From contig JAVHZZ010000009.1 in NCBI GenBank assembly GCA_036250195.1, positions 44,607,824 through 44,671,823 on the forward strand: a DNA stretch of 64,000 bases. The letters are read 5' to 3'. The notes under the pieces were generated by a model. The model had not been told where the DNA came from and did no database searches. It saw nothing but the letters and a program-made list of their open reading frames with translations. The translations under genes were made by a program, and so were the position numbers. Below, piece by piece: positions 1 to 11,330 of this stretch. The stretch's first letter is position 1; the number at the start of each line of letters is the position of its first letter. Origin of the DNA: Mixophyes australis. Lineage: Eukaryota > Chordata > Amphibia > Anura > Limnodynastidae.

Positions 1-2
1 AC

Positions 3-249
3 TTACGGAAATCTCAGCCTGTCATCCCGGAAGGCCACAAGAAATTCCTGGTGGAGAGGATTCTGGACTCCAAAAAGGTCCAGGGGCAAATCCATTTCTT
101 AGTTCAGTGGAAAGATCGTGGCCCGGAGGAAAGATCCTGGATTCCCTGGAGACATCTGCATGCCCGCAATCTCATTGAGGAATTCTTTAAACAATTCCCT
201 GGAAAACCTGGATGTCGGGGTGCCTTGACCCCTCCTCAAGGGGGGGTAC
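3..249 (+). pseudogene. Gypsy (chromovirus) pol, C-terminal chromodomain
   Basis: This is the 3' end of a Ty3/Gypsy polyprotein running in from the left edge. The frame is open from base 3. It carries a chromodomain in the usual place after integrase: VERILDSKKVQGQIHFLVQW, then GPEERSWIPW and ARNLIEEF. Such chromodomains tether integrase to chromatin in chromoviruses. It is followed within a few bases by a polypurine tract (AAGGGGGGG) and the LTR at 250, as expected of an intact 3' end. The upstream pol lies outside the window. A second chromodomain of the same type occurs at about 49400-49560. Confidence 0.85.
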
Positions 250-962
250 TGTTACAAGCCGTGACGGTGCCCAGCCGCCGCGACTTTCCTACCTGTGTCC
301 CGGCCGTCGCTATGACCGGGACGTCACTTCCGGGGCCATCCCGACTGTTGCTAAGGCAACGGTCGGACGCTATTCTGTTCAGTGCTGCGTCCCAGCACTA
401 TGAGGCAGCCGGGCGCATGCGCAAGATACTAACAAGCCTGTGGGATAATTATTAACTAGTTTATTATTTAGGCATAGGCTGAGGGCAATTTCAGAGCTAG
501 GCTCTGATTGGTCACTTTTGGTATTTAAGGCAGGGAGGGCTTAGCCTTCCTGCCGGTTATAGCTTTCAGACTCCTGTTTGCTGCCTGCTGTTGTGCTGTT
601 GGTGTGAAAACCTTTGGACTTTCGTTTACCGTGTATGACTCCTGCCTGTACCTTGGATTTGCCTTCTGCCTGTGCCCTTGACCTTCTGGCTTGAACCTTG
701 GATACTGCTGATTTGCTCGTGACCCCGACCCTTGGCGTGTTTTCTGACTATTCTATCAAGCAATAGATCCCTGACCTCGGCTAGTTCTCTGGATACGCTG
801 TCTGCCATTACTCTCTGTTCCTCGGTTCTCCACAGTCGGTACACATCACACGACCCTCCGTTTGTCTGCGGCCAAGTCTGTCCCCACCACTAGGGGCAAC
901 AGTGAACACCAGACTTTAGGAGCAGATTCCGGGTGTTGTACTGGCTGGAAGGGTTCCTAACA
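250..962 (+). mobile_element. Gypsy 3' LTR (TGTTA...TAACA, 713 bp)
   Basis: The LTR begins TGTTACAAGCC right after a G-rich polypurine tract and ends CCTAACA, giving short inverted ends TGTTA/TAACA. It contains a TATA-like GTATTTAAGG near 520. A short GC-rich stem (AGGCAGG / CCTGCC) follows, and the solo LTR at 20959 shares that arrangement in the opposite orientation, so the two are related. Right of 962 the sequence switches abruptly to a - strand Gypsy, so the target duplication cannot be judged. Confidence 0.75.
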
Positions 963-2941
963 GAGCACAGATGGTGCAAGCTGAGATAAATTTGCGAATA
1001 TCCGAATGGATAGAGGGCCTGCAAAAACGATGATGCAACAGAGTAGTATTTTTTTCCCCCCAAATGACCAGGGATATGAAAGGAATGTACCCAATGTAAT
1101 GCCTTGGATTTTAAATGAGGTTAAAGAAAGGAACATCCATGAAGAGGGGTCTGAACCTTGGTTCTGGTGAGTGCCACAATGCTGCAAGGGTCAATGACAG
1201 GCTGAAGTTATGAGGGTGCCAAAAGGTCTGAACTGTCAAAGAAGTGTGACAGAGCATCTGCCCGGCCGTTCTTGAACCCAGGGCAATAGGTGAGGATTAT
1301 ATTGTAACGAGAGAAGGATGCCCAGGGGGTCTGTTGAGGATTAAGACAATGGGCTTCACGGATGAAAATGAGAGTCCTGTGATCGGTGAACACAGTAACT
1401 GGATGTAAAGCACCCTACAACAAATGCCGCCATTCTTCAAGGGCAGATTTAATGGCTAACAGTTCTTTGTCCCCGATTCCATAAATACCTTTGCTGTGTG
1501 ATAATCTCTTGGAGAAGAATTCACATGGGGTGTGAATGCCAGTAGTAGTTCTCTGGAAAAGTACTACTCTGATACCTACAGAGGAGGCATCAACCTCAAC
1601 AAATAAGGGTCATTGTTAATAAGGTTGATGGAGCACGGTGGCAGAGGAAAAAACTTTTTTCAAGGTAAGGAAGGCTGCCACTGCATCAGGAGACCAAGAC
1701 TTAGGATCGGCTGACCTCCAAGTGAGAGTAGTAATGGGTGCAATGATGGTTGAGAAACCTTGATTAAATTGTCGATAGTTATTGACAAATTCCACAAATC
1801 TTTGAATGGCCTTGAGGCCTTGTGGTTGAGGCCAGTCCAGTATAGCAGAAACTTTAGCTGGATCCATCCGATGCCCTTCACCAGAAACCAGATAACCGAG
1901 AAATGGAACCTGGCGCACCTCAAAAATAAATTTCTCTAATTTGCAGTAATGGTGGTGTTTACGTTACCGGTACAATTCCTCTTTGACATTAGAGCGATGA
2001 GTGCGGAGATCCTGAGAAAAGATTAAAATATCATCCCGGTCTTTTAAGACAGGCACTGAGTAGATGGCTTGACATCCCCACAATACAGACAGAGTCTTTG
2101 CTTAAAGGACCTCTGTCGCTCCTCAGGAGTCAGACGGGAACAACCAATCCGCAGTTCCTCTGGAGACGACACGGGGTTCTGAAACTGGGGGGCCAGACGA
2201 GAAACAAAATGTCGGGATGACGATCTCTCTTGAGTGCGCTCACGGTATCGCAGATCAATCCAGATGCAAAGCGAGATAAGAGTATCCAGGTCTGAGGGTA
2301 GTTCCCTCGAAACAAGTTCATCCTGGATCCGGTCAACTAAGCCTTGCCAGAAAATTGCGCCCAAAGCCTTAATGCTCCATTTCAATTCTGATGATGTGTG
2401 GAACTGAAAGGTATATTGACCGACCGTAACATTACCCTGACAAAGACTCAGTAAACTAGAAGCAGCAGAAGTAACACAACCAGGCTCGTCAAATTTTTCT
2501 CGAAAAGATTAAATGAATATTGCAGAATTTTCAAGAATTGCATCATTACATTCCCAAAGTGGCGAGGCCCAGGCAAGTGCTTGGCCACTGAAGATAATGA
2601 TAATGAAAGCTAATTTGGTATGTTCAGAAGAAAATGTGCCTGGGTTACACTCAAACTGAATAGTGCATTGATTCATGAACCCTCCAAAAACTTATCCTGA
2701 ATTGTGAGCACCGATGAGGGGTAGTTGAAAGCAGGACATACACTGCAGAGACTGTAGGTGCGGTAACAGTTGGAGGAGAGACTGGCAGAGAGCCCTGCAA
2801 AGTGTCCAACTGAAAGATGACTCATTGAACACACTGTAACAGAAGTGCTTGATCCACCTTTTGTTGTTCTACCCGTTGTGCGAGATAGGGTCACGGGTAG
2901 ATGGTTCCCCTGTGCCCTGGGTGGACATGGCCAGACTATAC
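963..2941 (-). pseudogene. Gypsy internal region, - strand, internally deleted (gag, RT end, RNase H)
   Basis: Reading leftward from the LTR at 2942: gag (about 2900-2044) shows FWQGLVDRIQDELVSRELP and a damaged zinc knuckle beginning CLYCG. Next comes the end of reverse transcriptase (DDILIFSQDLRTHRSN near 2030, then QVPFLGYLVSGEGHRMDPAK near 1910). RNase H follows (FTDHRTLIFIREA, ADALSHFF, 1393-1208). The protease and the first two thirds of RT are missing between gag and the DDILIFS motif, so an internal deletion is visible. Several frames are used, so it is not coding. Integrase is not recognisable to the left, where the element meets the LTR ending at 962. The gag resembles that of the + strand Gypsy at 46497, so these are relatives. 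Confidence 0.8.
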
Positions 2942-3640
2942 TGTCACAATCTGACGATTACTGGGCGTACCTGCCAGCGTTTGCACAGCTCAAGTGGGAG
3001 GTGCGGAGTCTAACGTGTCTCTGGGCTTCTCCAGGAACTCCCCGCAAGAAAGTATGGCTTACACTGCAAGAGACACGCAGGTTGTGGTCCTATCCACTGA
3101 GCCACCAGCGAGATACAGAAGACAGAGGGTGGTAGAGAGGTCTGGTAATCCGGGTTAGCAATGTGTAGTCAGCGGAGGTTCAGAGGGAAATCCAGAAAGA
3201 AGAATAGTCAAATGCTCGCCGGGTCGGTAACGTGCTGGAGAAGAAGGTACGCAAGGATAATCCATGAGAGTAGTCAGGAACAAGCTGAGTCAAAACCAAA
3301 GCCAAATGACGGAGAGATGAGGGAATGGTCAGGTCAAGCCAAGATCAAACACAGGAAACTTAGCAGGAAAAAACAGGAATGCTGGAGTAGGTGATCCAAT
3401 ACTCTGGCACCAGCGTGGTACCAAAGGCTGCTTTAACTAGTGCTGTGGCACAAACAATAGCGCAGGCGGTGTGACGTCCGCACTACCACCAGAGCTTCCA
3501 GTAGAGTCCCGTTGCTTAGCACATGCCCTGTGCAGCCGGCGAGGGAAGCCAGATATATCGCGTCTGGTTGCCTGGCAGCCAGACACAGGGGAACTCAGAC
3601 AAGCGACCGTCCCGACGGAACCAAGGGACGGCGCCTGACA
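2942..3640 (-). mobile_element. Gypsy 5' LTR, - strand (699 bp)
   Basis: In the - orientation it begins TGTCAGGCGCCGTCCC at 3640 and ends TGTGACA at 2942. Its start resembles the LTR at 49593 (TGTAAGGCGCCGTCCC), and the lengths (699 and 693 bp) are close, so both belong to one Gypsy family. It lies directly upstream of the - strand gag, as expected of a 5' LTR. To the right it interrupts the pseudogene at 3641-4092. Confidence 0.75.
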
Positions 3641-4092
3641 CAAACTCACTCTCCGTCAATTTAGCATTAAATTTTTCATCCGTAAGCAGTTTACTTATCT
3701 GGGGGCCTATAAATATGCCTTCTTTTAGCTTTGCTCCACTATACTTCGGAAACTGTTCCTTCACATAACTGAAAACCTGGCCTTCTTTATCCAGAGCTTT
3801 CACGTAATTCTTCCTTAAGCCCATCTTGATGTTATGCAGTGGTAAAATGATTTTACGCTGCTCAACCAATAGAGTTTACTTGTTGTTTTTCTCTACAGCA
3901 ACATAGGTTTCTCTCTTTCTCTCTGGCCACTTCTTTGTGATATAGTGATTTATAGTGTCTGCTGTCCCATACACACAGAAAACAGCAGTACTTGTGAATC
4001 CACCTTGCAACCCTAACAGTGGTGCACCTACCTTTAAGAACAACAAAGATTCCATCCATGATCCTCATACTTGACTCCAACAACACAGCCAT
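3641..4092 (-). pseudogene. Degraded hypothetical protein of a multicopy 'PLH-K-GL' family
   Basis: In the - frame a segment reads KYCCFLCVWDSR, and after a frameshift it continues ILPLHNIKMGLRKNYVKAL, GAKLKEGIFIGPQISKLL and FNAKL. From memory this resembles a family of uncharacterised multicopy animal proteins with the conserved sequence PLHIKLGLMK-FVKA and GIFVGPQI, probably themselves transposon-derived. I cannot name a function. The frame is broken, and the right end of the Gypsy at 3640 cuts it, so the Gypsy inserted into this older copy. Its N-terminal part would lie to the right, where a Cys/Trp-rich piece is visible at 4040-3960. Confidence 0.5.
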
Positions 4093-4248
4093 ACTTTCAT
4101 AAGTTTATTTCATGTCCTCTGCATAAGCATATATTAACTAATTTACTTTTTTAATTTAAATTTTTCAAAATATCTCAAAAATCTAACGTGATATAAAATT
4201 TCTGAAGGTATATTTGGACAAAATTACATGGAAATTGATATATATCTG

Positions 4249-4350
4249 TTAGATGCAAAAAAAGTCTAAAGTCTGGTTCCATTCAAGCATAAAATCCTCA
4301 TCATCTTTAACAGAACAAGACTTAAAAATTCTTAATCCCCATGGTATTAG

Positions 4351-4400
<50 letters not shown>

Positions 4401-4578
4401 ATACACAATCCCACCAATGTCTTGCTTCTGTTTGGGCAAGATTGTGCAATCTATTAAAAAGCCTATATATGTCTCTATTGATTTCCCTCTTACTTTCTGG
4501 ATCTTTAACATTAAACATCTGAGGTAGCGCGGTTTTGCATCTAACATTTCTCTCTGAAAACCATTTTGATAATGTCAT
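4249..4578 (-). pseudogene. Penelope-like element ORF, N-terminal fragment split by a TA microsatellite
   Basis: On the - strand the fragment reads KWFSERNV, then HWWDC, then a run of Ile-Tyr codons from a TA repeat, then LIPWGLRIFK and EWNQTLDF. The flanking pieces align with the Penelope-like ORF at 53923-53435, which has AWWDIKCLQSYL, IPRGLRLNK and KEWDNIL in the same order. The microsatellite thus lies where that ORF has about ten ordinary residues. This is a relic of the N-terminal domain of a Penelope-type retroelement, not a gene. Confidence 0.65.
4357..4398. repeat. (TA)n microsatellite
   Basis: An uninterrupted TA dinucleotide run of about 42 bp sits inside the Penelope fragment. 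The short Ile-Tyr ORFs it creates on both strands are artefacts. Confidence 0.97.
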
Positions 4579-4599
4579 GGTTTAATATCTGTTCTACTG

Positions 4600-6200
4600 C
4601 CCATTTCACACACAAATAGCACAAAAATAAAATCTGAACTCCACAAAGGAATTTTAATTGGGAGCTGACCTAAAATCATAATTACACAAGATAAATCAAA
4701 CCACTTAAATTATTTCAATTATATCAATCTTAATGAAGTATTAATGTATAATTAATTTTTGTCTTTATTTTAATTCCTTATTTACGTGGGAAGAGAGTTG
4801 CTTCTCCAATAATACATTACTGTGCAATAATTAAACCTCCAAACACTTCAAAGAGAAAAAAAGAGGCACAAACACGCTTAATTTCCTGATCGTAAAGCAT
4901 GTGTGGATGATATTATAGAGTGATGGCGGGGTTGTTGCAATGCAGAGTATTGTGTTAGGGAGTGTCTTGTTTCTTTGATGTATATAGTTACCTTATATTT
5001 TGTGGAGGGAATGTAGTAAAATTAGGTGTTATGATAAGGTGCAATTTTGTTCCTATTTGTCCTTTTTACTCAATTCCTTCATGTATATAGTCTATTTTAT
5101 TTTGATCAAAGTGACATTGTATTTTTTTGCTGCAATCTTTTAATAAAAACATTCACCCTTGCAAAACTACAGCTACTTATTCAAAATGATAAAATATGGT
5201 GACTGTGTCCACTTTGCCACTTGTTTCATGCCCAAAATGGTCTTAGGCCAGGCAAAGTGGTTTGTATGTAACTGACCACCTCTATTGATTCACACTATCA
5301 AACTTGTGGCCCAGCTGGATTTAACTCTTGCAAAACTACAGCTACTTATTCAAAATGATCAAAATAGTATCTGTGCCCATTTGTCAGCTAATGTCATGCC
5401 CTAACCCAAGTCGGGCCAGGCTAAATACAATTGCAATTTGTGTAAGGGACACCGTTTAGAGTTAATCCAATGTTAATTCAGAATTCAGTGATTCAACTTG
5501 GTATAATCCTTTAAAAATAAAGTTTTCTCAATGAGAAGCTGGCTAAATAAGATGCTAACTTCAGCCTCAAGAACCTTGTTTGTTTTTGAGCCATGAGTAA
5601 TTCTACATTACTGGAGCTTTGAGGCAGTGGTTGTTTATTTTTGTGTCAACGAGAAGATAAGGTGCAGATGTGTAGGTCCTCTATGTGTTTTACCTAAATA
5701 GGGCTTCCTCAGGAATAATGCGGATTATGCCGATAATGTCACACACAAGTTAGTTATTTAGCTGCTCAAAAGGTCTTTTCAATTACTGTTTCATATACTT
5801 TAAGGCAGGGATAAACTCAATTCTGTGGATAAACTCAATTCTGTCATTCAGCAGCACCATTTGATTTCTTTCAGACAGCACAGAAAGTAGTCATTTGTCT
5901 CCACTTGTGCACATGTGTGAACTGGTAGTTTACTCTCACTACTCTCGGCCAGCATTGCTGGGCAGCTGTTGCCTTGGCAATTCTTTTTTTTAATAATTTT
6001 AATAATGAGGATAATGGATTTTTTAGCACTATTATAAGCAGCGATAAAAAATATTATTTCCCATAAGGGGCTCCTAATAATAGATACGGCACTTAGTTTT
6101 AATGTAACCATGTAATTATCTGAGGTTAAGCTGCATTCCTTAGCTTAATAATTTGTATGGGTTCTGGGTAATTACTACTTAGAAAAATAGCCCCTCAATG
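4600..6200. other. AT-rich intronic sequence with small internal duplications
   Basis: No gene was recognised. A roughly 170-bp unit is repeated twice: copies starting near 5158 and 5328 share CTTGCAAAACTACAGCTACT and a later GGCCAGGC. A 22-bp unit (GGATAAACTCAATTCTGT) is duplicated at about 5810-5846. The stretch just before 6288 is T-rich and serves as the acceptor tract of the F8 exon. Confidence 0.6.
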
Positions 6201-6287
6201 TTTGATTGTTGCATTATATTAATTTAATGTTTTCAATTTTTTTTTTTTATACAGTGTTCTTACAAGACTTGTTTTTCTATCCACTAG

Positions 6288-6509
6288 AGCAAACCGTGTG
6301 CCATCAGAAGCCAGTTCATTTTCATGTTATTGGATTTGGGACACATTTTGAGGTTCACAGCATTTCCCTGGAAAGTCATAACTTTGTCATAAGAGAGCAT
6401 CGTGTCCCCATACTTTCTGTTACTGCCTTTAGCTTTCTAACAGCCATAGTACGTCCTGGAGAAAAAGGAGTATACAAATTATCCTGCCAGACGCTGACAC
6501 ACCCAGAAG
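6288..6509 (+). CDS. F8: Coagulation factor VIII, exon equivalent to human exon 7 (end of A1 domain)
   Basis: Factor VIII is the secreted plasma cofactor of factor IXa in the intrinsic clotting pathway. This internal exon encodes the end of its first multicopper-oxidase-like A domain. The reading frame contains FEVHSISLESHNFVIREH and SCQTLTHPE, which match by recall the human A1 segment around EVHSIFLEGHTFLVRNH and its Cys-x4-His copper-ligand pair. It starts after a pyrimidine-rich acceptor ending CCACTAG and ends at a donor AG|GTATCT. This gives 222 bp, the length I know for human exon 7, with phase 1 at both ends. An acceptor two bases downstream is possible, but would break that length and the frame. 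The downstream exon at 25032 continues the protein correctly (HPE-G-TM). Factor V and ceruloplasmin are related alternatives, but the next exon carries the factor VIII-specific linker. Confidence 0.93.
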
Positions 6510-6854
6510 GTATCTATGAAGCACATAGACATGATATCCTTTTGTAATGCATAATTTTACACTATCTGCTCAGTTAATTAGATGCATATTCACAGAAACA
6601 TAAAGTACTGTGTGAAAAGACAAATTTGTTATATTTTGTAATGATAAAATCCCTATTCCTCTTTACATTATCATTTCAGAGGATTAGGGATCTCCTCTTA
6701 GAATCTCCATTTGGCAACTGCATGTTATTGTCATTGGTGGAAAGCGCTGACTTTACTCTGTTTCTACACAAGGACACGTGCTTGTGTGAAGAAGTGGGTT
6801 TTCAGAGAACGCTTGAAGGTTTGAAGACTAGATGAATATCTTATTATGTGAGGG

Positions 6855-7199
6855 CAGGGCCGGTGCTTGGGTCCATGGCGCCCTAGGCATTTTTACCAAA
6901 TCGTCCCTCCTCTCCCCGTCTTTCCTTACCTTGTCTCACCACCGCCGCCTCTCTGCTCCGTCTCCTCCCCTCCACTCACTGAGAGTGAGTGGAGGGGAGG
7001 AGACGGAGCAGAGAGGCGGCGGTGGTGAGCCATAGCCTCTTCCCCCCTCCCCGTGCATCTGAATGCTGTGCGGCGGCCGTGACAGGTATGGTCAGCGGTT
7101 GCCGCACAGTTTTAAAGTCATTTACCATTCTGTGGCGCCCTCCAGGGCCCGGCACCCTAGGCAAGTGCCTAACCTTGCCTAATGGGAGTGCCGGGCCTG
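6855..7199. mobile_element. hAT-type MITE with internal hairpin (345 bp)
   Basis: The element begins CAGGGCCGGTGC and ends GCCGGGCCTG, giving imperfect inverted ends. It is flanked by a perfect 8-bp duplication TGTGAGGG (6847-6854 and 7200-7207), the size left by hAT transposases. It sits inside the C-terminal coding part of the - strand L2, which reads on across it. It carries no ORF of its own. Confidence 0.85.
6935..7029. repeat. Perfect 46-bp inverted repeat with 3-nt loop
   Basis: Arms 6935-6980 and 6984-7029 are reverse complements around GAG. One arm is purine-rich and the other pyrimidine-rich. It lies in the middle of the hAT MITE and would fold into a long hairpin. Confidence 0.9.
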
Positions 7200-8231
7200 T
7201 GTGAGGGAGTGAATTCCACAAAGTAGGTGCAGCCTGAAAAAAGTTCTGTAACAAAGAATGGGAGGAAGTGATGAGAGTGGAAGAGAGATGCAGATCTTGT
7301 ATAGAATGGAGGTGTCGAGTTGGGAGATATTTTGAGACAAGTAAGGAGATGTATGTTGGTGCAATTTTGTTGATGGCCTTGTATGTTAGTAGAAGAATTT
7401 TATATTGGATTTGTTAAAAAACAGGAAACCAATGTAGAGACTGACAGAGTGGCTCAGCAGTGGAAGAACGATTTGCAAATAAAATCAATCTAGTTTCTGC
7501 ATTCAAAATAGATGGTAGGGGCTTGAGTCTGATTTTGGAAAGACCAGTATGGAGGAAATCGCAATAGTCAATGTGGGAGATGATGAGTGTATGAATTAGG
7601 GGTTTTGTAGTGTCTTGAGTGAGATATGTACGTATTCTGGAAATTTTTTTCTACATGTATGCAGCATGATGTAAATAGAGAGAGTTGATGTAGGGAATAA
7701 AGGATAGTTGTGAGTCAAGGATTACACCTAGTCAGCGAGCTTGCGGGGTGGGATTTATGATCATGTTGTCAACAGAAACAGAAATGTCAGGCAGGAAGCT
7801 TCTATTGGTGGGTGGGAATATTATTAATTCTGCTATTGAAAGATTGAGTTTCAGTTGGCGAGAGAACATCCAAGATGAAATGGCAGAAAGACAGTCAATA
7901 ATGTGAGACAACACAGATGGTGAGAGATCAGGAGAGGATAGATACATTTGTGCATCATCTGTTTAGAGATGATACTGAAATCCAAAGGAGCTTATTAGTT
8001 TTCCAATAGAAGTGGTGTAGATAAAGAATAGCAAAGGACCTAGTACTAAGTCTCGACTGATAAAGGAACCAAAGCAGAGGTTGTTCCAGAGAAATTATCC
8101 CTGAAAGTGTGATTAGATAGGCAAGGATAGGACAGAGTCTTGAAGACCTAGCGATTGTAGCGCTTGTATGAAGAGAGAGTGGTTAACAGTGTCAAATGCA
8201 TCAGAGAGATCCATAAGAAGAGAATAATGGC

Positions 8232-8566
8232 AGTACAGTGGCCTAGTGGTTAGCACTTCTGCCTCACAGTGCTGGGGTCATGAGTTCGATTCCCGACCAT
8301 GGCCTTACCTGTGTGGAGTTTGTATGGTCTCCCTGTGTCTGCGTGGGTTTCCTCCGGGTGCTCCGGTTTCCTCCCACACTCCAAAACCATACTGGTAGGT
8401 TAATTGGCTGCTACCAAATTGACCCTAGTCTCTGTGTGTGTGTGTTTGTGTGTTTGTTAGGGAAGTTAGACTGTAAGCTCCAATGGGGCAGGGACTGATG
8501 TGAATGAGTTCTCTGTACAGCGCTGCGGAATTAGTGGCGCTATATAAATAACTGATGATGATGATG
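8232..8566 (+). mobile_element. V-SINE-type SINE with 8-bp target duplication
   Basis: The 5' part looks tRNA-derived: an A-box-like GTGGCCTAGTGGTTAGC and a B-box-like GAGTTCGATTCCC. The central core, GTTTCCTCCGGGTGCTCCGG, is typical of the V-SINE superfamily. The 3' tail GCGCTATATAAATAA followed by GAT repeats matches L2 LINE tails, suggesting mobilisation by L2. ATAATGGC flanks both ends (8224-8231 and 8567-8574). It is inserted in the - strand L2. Confidence 0.9.
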
Positions 8567-9545
8567 ATAATGGCCTTTAGTTTTAACTGGGATCAAATCA
8601 TTGACATCCTTGGTCAGCGCAGTCTCTGTGGTGTGTTGAGAGCAAAAGCCTGACTGAAGAGGATCCAATAGGTTGTTTGCAGAAAGAAAGTGTGTCAGGT
8701 GAGTGTAGTCAATTCTCTCTAAAAATTTGGAGAGGCATGGGAGCTGAGAGATGGGGTGGTAATTTGAGAGAGGGTTTGGGTCAGAACTTTTTTTTTCAGA
8801 ATAGGAGTAATCACTGTGTGCTTAAAAATTATGGAAAGATACCAGTAGAGAGAGAGAGATTACAGATTTTAGTTAGAGTTGGAATGAGCACAGGAGATCT
8901 ACCAATTTGTGAGGGTATGGGATCGGGAGGACAGGAGGCAGAGTAGGAAGATAAGTAGAGAGTAGAAACTTCCTTTTCATTTGTGGGATCAAATGAAGAG
9001 AGGGTGTCATAGGGTGCTGGGAAGGAATTGAGCTGATTGCTAGTCGAGGGAGATGATACCATTTCAAGTCAGATCTTATCAATCTTGTCCTTGAAATAGG
9101 AAGCAAGATCCTGGGCGCTGATGGTAGTCGGAGGATTTGGGGTGGGAGGATTTATAAGAGATTTAAATGTGTTAAAAAGGCATTTGGGGTTAGAAGCCTG
9201 AACATAGCTGAAATATTGGAAGTATGTTTGTTTAGCAGTGTCCAGAGCATTTTGATAGGAGTAGTAGATAGCAGGACATGCGCTGAATACATTAGAAGTA
9301 CAAGATTTACACCAGCTTTCTGAGAACATTTTCTGAGATTTTGTGTTACTTTAGTGTGCCACGGTTGACAACGAAGTCTACACAGAGTGGGAAGAGTTGC
9401 TGAAACCACTTGATTAAAGAAAATTGCTAGGGTATGGTGAAGATGAGGAACTGCCATATCAGGGTAGGAGAATGTAGAAATTGGGGAGTGAAAGTGTTGG
9501 AGAGAGGAGGAAAACTGTTGAAAATCAATAGAGTTCATATTCCTA

Positions 9546-10400
9546 GTGGTATGAGGAGACTCTGTCTCGCTGGCAGTCTTGTTGTTTCCTCCTCTGCAAC
9601 ATTGCTAAAATTTACCCCTTCCCCGCTCAGAAAGCAATTAAAACACTGGCTCTCTTACTCATTATTTCAAATGTTGACTACTGTAACCTCCTCCTCACTG
9701 GCCTTCCCTTCACCTGCCTGTCCCCTTGACAATCCATGCTGAATGCTGTGGCTAGACTTATTTTCCTCTCCCCCATGCCAGACACTGTAAGCCCCTTACT
9801 GGCTCCCCATTGCTTCCAAAATTCCTGACTCAACCAATCCACTCCACCTCTGTTTTTCAACTCTCATAATCTCCACTCACTCACATCTCCTAAATTTTTC
9901 CCACGCTGCTCCCGACTTATGGAACTCCTTGTCTCGCCCAACCGGACTCTCACCCATCTTAAAATCCTTCAAATGCTCTCTGAAAATTCAGTTCCTTATG
10001 GTTTCCTACCCTAGCTTTTCCTAGACCCTCATATCCACTCTTGCTCTATTCACACCTATGCATCTCATTACCCCCTCTCTCTCTAGACTGTAAACTCTTA
10101 TAGACAAGGTCCACTCTACTCTATTTATCATGTCTGACCACCCTGATGTGATACCTTAAGCTGAATCTTCTGCTGTTTGTTCACTCGCACTCATTAAATT
10201 TATACCGATATCCATGCTAGCTGTAATTGCTAGCTCATGACTATTCATGTTGTTTGCTCAATTGTATTCATGTATTTGTTATGATGTTTATTATATTCAT
10301 GTATGTCATATCTGGAAGATGTACTGTATGTCATATCAATAAGATGATTGTTCAGCACTACAGAATCTGTGTGACTTTTTAAATAAATGGTGAGGATGAT
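9546..10400 (+). pseudogene. L2-type LINE, 3' fragment, + strand
   Basis: This 5'-truncated L2 carries [13 protein letters not shown] near 9675, LNAVARLIFLSPMPD near 9740, and C-terminal remnants up to about 10010. A 3' UTR with AGACTGTAAACTC follows, and the tail CACTACAGAATCTGTGTG ends in an ATAAATGGTGAGGATGATG-like repeat. It abuts the opposite-strand L2 ending at about 9545. Multiple stops mean it is not functional. Confidence 0.75.
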
Positions 10401-11039
10401 GTTCATGATTATGCTGATGATTGCACAAATTTATATCTATGCCAAAATATGCAAAAGCACAAGAATTTTTTATGCAAGAGGAGACTGCACGTATAAATCA
10501 AGTTGTTCTTGACTTTGTTTAAAAGCTGCACAAAATAATCTGAAACTTACACCCTCTCTTTTAATGAGGGTTAAAGAGTATTTTGTGGTCAAATATGCAG
10601 GGACACACTTACTTAGTAAATATTCTCTGGCCCGGGACTGAGTAACGAACTGGGATCAGTCACTTTACTGCATGTGAACACGGATCTACATATCTATTCC
10701 TCTCCTCCCTACTCCACTGTATATGCCCACCTTATGTGGCATGTCACCATCTGACATGTGTGCCATCCGACATGTGCAGGGTAAAATAGAGGCAGACAGA
10801 AGAGTCTGCCTCTGAAATGTACAGTGCTGGACTGAAGAAGGTAAGTGTGAGGGGACGGAGGGCTCTTAATATAATGCAGGTGATGGCTGAGCTATTAATT
10901 TAATGGTGAGGGTGGGTGCTAATAATTGGTGGGAGATATTAATTGATTACTTTATTAGTGGCACCTAATTGATTAATATGATTTAGTGGGGTGATGGGAC
11001 TTTTTTTAATGCTGGAGTGGACTGGACTGAATGTGCACT
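10401..11039. other. Unannotated AT-rich intronic sequence
   Basis: No coding segment, RNA gene or clear transposon end was recognised here. Confidence 0.5.
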
Positions 11040-11330
11040 GTGTTTGGGGAGAATTTATTAAATGTGAATATTAATTATATAATGTTGGGGCAGTTTTGGG
11101 GGGATTGGTTTATTTATTAAATTTAAATATTATTTATATTGGGGCATTTTTTGGGGGGATAGGTATTTTTATAAAATGTTAATGCTATTAACACTACATT
11201 GGACTTTTTGGGGGGTATGTGTATTTATTAAATATGAATACTAATTATTTAGTGTCATGGCTGTTTTCTGGGGGGAATAGGTCTATTTATCAAATGTGAA
11301 TGCTATTATTTAATGTCAATGATGGATGCA
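11040..11330. repeat. Degenerate 60-65-bp tandem repeat, about four copies
   Basis: The pattern 'G-run, TATTTATTAAATGTGAATA, TTAATTATTTAATG' recurs at about 11050, 11110, 11160-11215 and 11275, with substitutions and small indels. Each unit carries a run of five to seven G. Confidence 0.65.

Larger units (their letters stand above)
6700..9545 (-). pseudogene. L2-type LINE ORF2, - strand, degraded and interrupted
   Basis: From right to left the - strand carries L2 ORF2 pieces in correct order. They are the linker after the endonuclease (9538-9070; LFNTFKSLINP, then AQDLASYFKDKIDKI), the RT start ([21 protein letters not shown] at 9060-8830), an RT core near 8640-8590 (LDPLQSGF), and [20 protein letters not shown] at 7947-7780. 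The C-terminal part (FFQAAPTLWNS near 7250, then FKRSLKTHFFTQ near 6800) follows. Frames change repeatedly and stops are present. A V-SINE (8232-8566) and a hAT MITE (6855-7199) interrupt it, each with its own target duplication. The homologous parts of the better copy at 40947-43958 confirm the order. No endonuclease domain was seen, so it is 5' truncated. Confidence 0.8.
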
